Below are positions 56,905 through 60,003 of a DNA stretch of 60,003 nt, in pieces. The position numbers were made by a program, and so were the translations under genes. Source of the stretch: Rhodobacter sp. (GTDB lineage Bacteria > Pseudomonadota > Alphaproteobacteria > Rhodobacterales > Rhodobacteraceae); NCBI GenBank assembly GCA_020251025.1, contig JADCDI010000040.1, positions 64,714 through 124,716 of the forward strand, written 5' to 3'. The first letter of the stretch is position 1, and each line of letters begins with the position of its first letter. The notes beneath the pieces were generated by a model. It made no database searches, was not told where the DNA came from, and worked only from the letters and a program-made list of their open reading frames with translations.

Positions 56905-58562
56905 CCGGCCCGCTTGCGCCCTTTGACCGCGCCGTGCTGGCCCTGCGGCTGCTGGGGTGTCATCCTGCGGCCCTGGGGGGGATGTGGCTGCGGGCGCGGG
57001 CGGGGCCGGTACGCGATCGGTTGCTGTCCGGGCTGGGCAGCCTGCCGCTGCCGGTGGTGCGCCTGCACCCGGCGATGGAGCATGAGGCGCTGGAGGGCGG
57101 GCTGGACCTGACGGCGACCCTGGCCGGCGGGCAGATGGTGATGCGCGACGGGCTGCTCGCGCGCCCGTCGGTGCTGGTGCTGGCCATGGCCGAACGCTGC
57201 CCGCCCGGCCTTGCCGCGCGGCTGGCGCAGCTTCTGGACCAGGGTCGCCACGCCCTGATTGCCATCGACGAGGGGGCAGATCCCCCGGAAGGACTGGCAC
57301 CGGCGCTGGCCGACCGGCTGGCCTTCTTTGCCGACCTCGACGGTGTCGCCTGGGGCGACAGCCATGATGTCGGGCCGCTGTCCGGCGCGACGGGCGATGC
57401 CAGGCTTGACCCCGCCATGCTGGAGGCACTGGTGCGCACAGCGGCGATGGCAGGGATCGACAGCCTGCGCGCGCCGCGCCACGCCGCCGCCGCCGCCCGC
57501 GCCGCCGCCGCTCTGGACGGGCGCGCTGACGTGACCGCAGAGGATCTGCGCCTGGCGGCCGATCTGACGCTGGCGCATCGGGCAACCGTCGCCCCGCAGG
57601 ACGGCGATGATCCGGACGAAGACCAAGGTCCCCCCCCGGCCCCCGAAGACACAGCGCAGGGCAGCCCGCCCCCGGACAAGACGCAGGCCCTGCCCGGGGA
57701 TATCCTGCTTGAGGCAATCCGTACCGCCCTGCCGCCCGATCTGCTGGCCCGCCTTGCCGCAGGGCGCGCCGCGCGCCAGGCCCGGGGTGCCACCGGCACC
57801 GGGGCAACAAGGCGCGGCAACCGGCGCGGCCGCCCCCTGCCCGCCCGCCCCGGCAAGCTTGACGGCACGGCACGGCTGGATCTGGTGGCAACCCTGCGCG
57901 CCGCAGCCCCCTGGCAGGCGATGCGGCGCGCCGCAACCGGGCGGCAGGGGCTGCCGGAGCTGCGGCCCGGCGACATCCGCCTGAAGCAGGCGCAGGAACG
58001 GTCGGACCGGGTGCTGATCTTTACCGTCGATGCCTCGGGGTCTTCGGCGCTGGCGCGGCTGGCCGAGGCCAAGGGTGCGGTGGAACTGCTGCTGGCCCAG
58101 GCCTATGCGCGGCGCGACCATGTGGCGCTGATCGCCTTTCGCGGCAGCACGGCCGAACTGCTGCTGCCACCGACCCGGTCACTGGTGCAGACGAAACGCC
58201 GCCTTGCCGCCCTGCCCGGCGGCGGGGCGACACCGATGGCGCTGGGGCTGGCGTCGGCGCTTGAGCTTGGCCTGCAGGCGCGGGCGCGGGGCATGACGCC
58301 GACGGTGGCGCTGCTGACCGATGGCCGCCCCAACATCGCGCGCGACGGCCAGCCGGGCCGCGCCCGGGCCGAGGCGGACGCCGAAGCGATGGCGCGAATG
58401 ATCCGGGCACAGGGGCTGTCCGCGCTGGTGGTGGATACCGGCAACCGGCCCACCCCCTGGCTGCAGATGCTGGCGGGCCAGATGGAGGCCCGCTTTCTGG
58501 CCCTGCCCCGCGCCGGGGCGCGGCGGCTGTCGGCGGCCCTGTCTGCGGCGCTGGACGGCTGA
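56901..58562 (+). CDS. bchD: Magnesium chelatase subunit D (BchD), probable CTG start
   Basis: This roughly 553-residue partner of BchI has a degenerate AAA+ N-terminal half, an acidic/proline-rich linker (about residues 235-260, DDPDEDQGPPPAPEDTAQGS), and a C-terminal integrin I (VWA) domain with the metal site FTVDASGSSALARL near residue 378. No ATG, GTG or TTG is in frame between an upstream stop and the GTG at 56934. The residues just before that GTG (TGPLAPFDRA) look like the expected BchD N-terminus, and a CTG at 56901 overlaps the bchI stop as CTGA. GTG at 56934 remains the alternative. Confidence 0.9.
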   Translation: MTGPLAPFDRAVLALRLLGCHPAALGGMWLRARAGPVRDRLLSGLGSLPLPVVRLHPAMEHEALEGGLDLTATLAGGQMVMRDGLLARPSVLVLAMAERCPPGLAARLAQLLDQGRHALIAIDEGADPPEGLAPALADRLAFFADLDGVAWGDSHDVGPLSGATGDARLDPAMLEALVRTAAMAGIDSLRAPRHAAAAARAAAALDGRADVTAEDLRLAADLTLAHRATVAPQDGDDPDEDQGPPPAPEDTAQGSPPPDKTQALPGDILLEAIRTALPPDLLARLAAGRAARQARGATGTGATRRGNRRGRPLPARPGKLDGTARLDLVATLRAAAPWQAMRRAATGRQGLPELRPGDIRLKQAQERSDRVLIFTVDASGSSALARLAEAKGAVELLLAQAYARRDHVALIAFRGSTAELLLPPTRSLVQTKRRLAALPGGGATPMALGLASALELGLQARARGMTPTVALLTDGRPNIARDGQPGRARAEADAEAMARMIRAQGLSALVVDTGNRPTPWLQMLAGQMEARFLALPRAGARRLSAALSAALDG

Positions 58563-58563
58563 C

Positions 58564-59493
58564 ATGGCCTTCGCCCCGATCCCCGCGCGGGTTCCCCCCG
58601 ACTGGCCGATGCGCGCGGCGTCGCGCGCCATTCATGCCCCGCCCCATCTGTGGCATGTGCAGGTGATGGGACAGGGGCCGCTCTTGCTGCTGCTGCATGG
58701 TGCGGGTGCGTCAACCCACAGCTGGCGGGCGCTGGCCCCGCTGCTGGCTGGGCAGTTCACCCTGGTGATGCCCGATCTTCCCGGACAGGGCTTTTCCCGG
58801 CAGGGCAACCGCCAGCGCCTTGGGCTGGATGCGATGGCCGAAGACATGGCCGCGCTGCTGGCCGGTCAGGCCTGGGTGCCCCGGGGCATTGTCGGCCATT
58901 CCGCCGGGGCCGCGCTGGCGTTGCGCCTGACCGAATGTCTGGCAGTGAAGCCAGCCGGGGTCGTCGGCATCAATGCGGCCCTGGGGAATTTCGAAGGTCT
59001 TTCCGGCGTGCTGTTTCCGGTCCTGGCACGGCTGCTGGCGCTCAATCCGCTGGTGCCGCCGGTCTTTGCCCGGCTGGCAGGGGGCGAGGCGCAGGTCAGG
59101 CGCCTGCTCTCTTCCACCGGATCGCGGATTGACCCCGAGGGGCGGCGGCTTTACCGGCGGCTGGTGAGCGACCCTGCGCATGTGGACGGCACCCTGGCGA
59201 TGATGGCGCAGTGGCAGCTTGACGGCCTGATCGCCCGCCTGCCTGCCATTGCCGTGCCGGTGCTGTTCCTGACCGGCAGCAACGACCGGGCCGTGCCGCC
59301 GTCTTGCAGCCGCGACGCCGCCGCCCGCATGCACCGCGCCCGTGTCGAAGACTTCGCCGGAACGGGTCATCTCATTCACGAAGAAGCCGCCCCTGTCGTT
59401 GCCGCTGCGATCACGGCCTTCCTTGCCGGTCTTGCACAGCCCGGTCATCCTGGCCCGCTCCCCCCGGCGCTGACCCAACCGGGCGGGCCGTGA
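58564..59493 (+). CDS. bchO: Alpha/beta hydrolase BchO
   Basis: This 309-residue alpha/beta-fold protein is the BchO-type hydrolase encoded after bchD in Rhodobacter. The nucleophile elbow is GIVGHSAGAALALRL with Ser around residue 117; oxyanion segment LLLLLHGAGASTHSWRAL; acid and His in LFLTGSNDRAVPP and EDFAGTGHLIHEEA. Its exact reaction is unproven; a role linked to Mg chelation/bacteriochlorophyll synthesis is assumed from position. It begins one base after bchD ends. Confidence 0.9.
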   Translation: MAFAPIPARVPPDWPMRAASRAIHAPPHLWHVQVMGQGPLLLLLHGAGASTHSWRALAPLLAGQFTLVMPDLPGQGFSRQGNRQRLGLDAMAEDMAALLAGQAWVPRGIVGHSAGAALALRLTECLAVKPAGVVGINAALGNFEGLSGVLFPVLARLLALNPLVPPVFARLAGGEAQVRRLLSSTGSRIDPEGRRLYRRLVSDPAHVDGTLAMMAQWQLDGLIARLPAIAVPVLFLTGSNDRAVPPSCSRDAAARMHRARVEDFAGTGHLIHEEAAPVVAAAITAFLAGLAQPGHPGPLPPALTQPGGP

Positions 59494-59599
59494 CGGGGGA
59501 AGCAAAGCCCCCTGCCCGCGCCCCCGTCGCGGAACAGGAGGCTGAAGACGCGGCCGCCGCAGGGCCGGGGCGGGCGCAAGGCGGGAAAGATCTCTGGCT

Positions 59600-59790
59600 G
59601 CGCGCGCACTGCGCCTTCTGGCAGGGGCCAACGCCCCTGTCCCGGCAAGGGGCTGCCGCCCCGCCCAAGGCGGGCGCTGGCCTTGCGCCTCCCGGACCCG
59701 CCGGTCACCGGGGCACCGCCGCGCGAAGGACGGGGGAAACGCGGGACGTTTCGGGGTCCCGCCCGAAGGGGCGAAAGCACCCTCACCGCC
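59600..59790 (+). repeat. Composite hairpin repeat, copy 4 (diverged)
   Basis: Hairpin A is recognisable but imperfect at 59619-59642 (TGGCAGGGGC, CAAC, GCCCCTGTCC). Hairpin B is absent or replaced by GCAAGGGGCTGCCGCCCCGCC. Then GGGCGCTGGCC, TCCCGGACCCGCCGGT and GGGAAACGCGGGACGTTTCGG correspond to the later modules. It follows bchO in the same sense as copies 1-3 follow usg. Confidence 0.7.
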
Positions 59791-60003
59791 TCTCTGGCAG
59801 GGGCCATCGCCCCTGCCACAGTGTCCCGCCGGGATCAGGACCGGCCGGGGGCCAAAGCCCCCGGCCAGCGCCTCCCCCGCCCCTGGCAGGCGCTTCTCGC
59901 CCGCCGGGGCGGGCGCTGGCCTCTGGTTCACCTGGAGCTGCCGGTCTACAGGGTACTGTTCCGCGCGGGCGGGGAAACGCGATGCGTTTCCTGTTCCCGC
60001 CCG
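59790..60003 (+). repeat. Composite hairpin repeat, copy 5 (runs off the window)
   Basis: Perfect hairpin A at 59795-59818 (TGGCAGGGGC-CATC-GCCCCTGCCA), then GTCCCGCCGGGATCAGGAC, perfect hairpin B at 59843-59866 (GGCCGGGGGC-CAAA-GCCCCCGGCC), the CGCCCGCCGGGGCGGGCGCT module, CTGCCGGTCTACAGGG, and a GGAAACGC-GAT-GCGTTTCC hairpin at the end. It is the reverse complement of the 15161-15895 copies. Confidence 0.85.

Larger units (their letters stand above)
59494..60003. other. Gene-free 510 bp after bchO, hairpins and repeats to the window edge
   Basis: No gene is visible. Close to the bchO stop, GGGGG-AAGCAAAG-CCCCC (near 59495-59515) could end transcription. From about 59600 two copies of the same composite repeat found at 15161-15895 occur, in the opposite + strand orientation, and the second runs into the window edge. 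Frames crossing this region are artefacts. Confidence 0.8.

Noticed and set aside
59494-60003. Frames crossing the region after bchO
   Set aside because: Same repeat family in reverse orientation; no ribosome-binding site or protein-like composition.

Overview
The window is about 60 kb of a high-GC alphaproteobacterial chromosome, most like a phototrophic member of the Rhodobacterales (Rhodobacter/Cereibacter-type). Three things point there: a Rhodobacter capsulatus-type gene transfer agent (GTA) block, a ctrA-sciP pair, and a piece of photosynthesis gene cluster with crtA (spheroidene monooxygenase), crtI, crtB, tspO, bchI, bchD and bchO. I see no tRNA, rRNA, CRISPR array or intact insertion sequence.

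Layout. 1-9968: GTA structural genes from the major capsid protein (cut by the window edge) through head-tail connectors, tail tube, tape measure, baseplate, cell-wall peptidase and the 1303-residue megatron, all on + and tightly overlapping. 9973-11135: a small conserved ORF and cysE. 11166-14845: pyruvate dehydrogenase operon pdhA-pdhB-pdhC on -. 14846-15971: a 1.1 kb gene-free stretch filled by three copies of a hairpin-rich repeat. 15972-22722: usg, gyrA, a small unknown gene, trmFO, gluQ, hisI and an IscU-like scaffold gene. 22847-27256: a 40-residue membrane protein with a LexA-type box upstream, then recG and ligA. 27332-29686: ctrA, sciP and mnmA. 29766-41850: a long leftward envelope/isoprenoid block, in transcription order pyrH, frr, uppS, cdsA, dxr, rseP, bamA, ompH (skp), fabZ, lpxA, lpxI, lpxB. 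42060-50337: miaA, an AraC-type regulator and a peptide-type ABC transporter operon. 50358-51711: a lytic transglycosylase and ssb. 51934-59493: tspO-crtB-crtI leftward and crtA-bchI-bchD-bchO rightward, diverging from a 131-bp region with two PpsR/CrtJ palindromes. 59494-60003: two more copies of the same repeat family.

How genes work together. The GTA genes build a DNA-transferring particle; in R. capsulatus GTA expression depends on CtrA, and ctrA with its modulator sciP lies 18 kb away here. The envelope block joins undecaprenyl phosphate, phospholipid and lipid A synthesis to outer-membrane protein assembly and site-2 proteolysis. The crt/bch genes make spheroidene-series carotenoids and the magnesium chelatase I and D subunits, under apparent redox/light repression.

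Most notable signals: (1) a perfect GTTC-N7-GTTC LexA-type box ahead of a 40-residue single-pass membrane protein beside recG, resembling in outline an SOS division inhibitor such as Caulobacter SidA; (2) a composite multi-hairpin repeat in five copies at two distant loci, always in the same orientation relative to the gene whose 3' end it follows; (3) bchD without an ATG/GTG/TTG at its expected start but with a CTGA overlap on bchI; (4) paired 19-bp direct repeats between the AraC-type regulator and the ABC operon it may control; (5) strong hairpins between the GTA capsid gene and the next gene.
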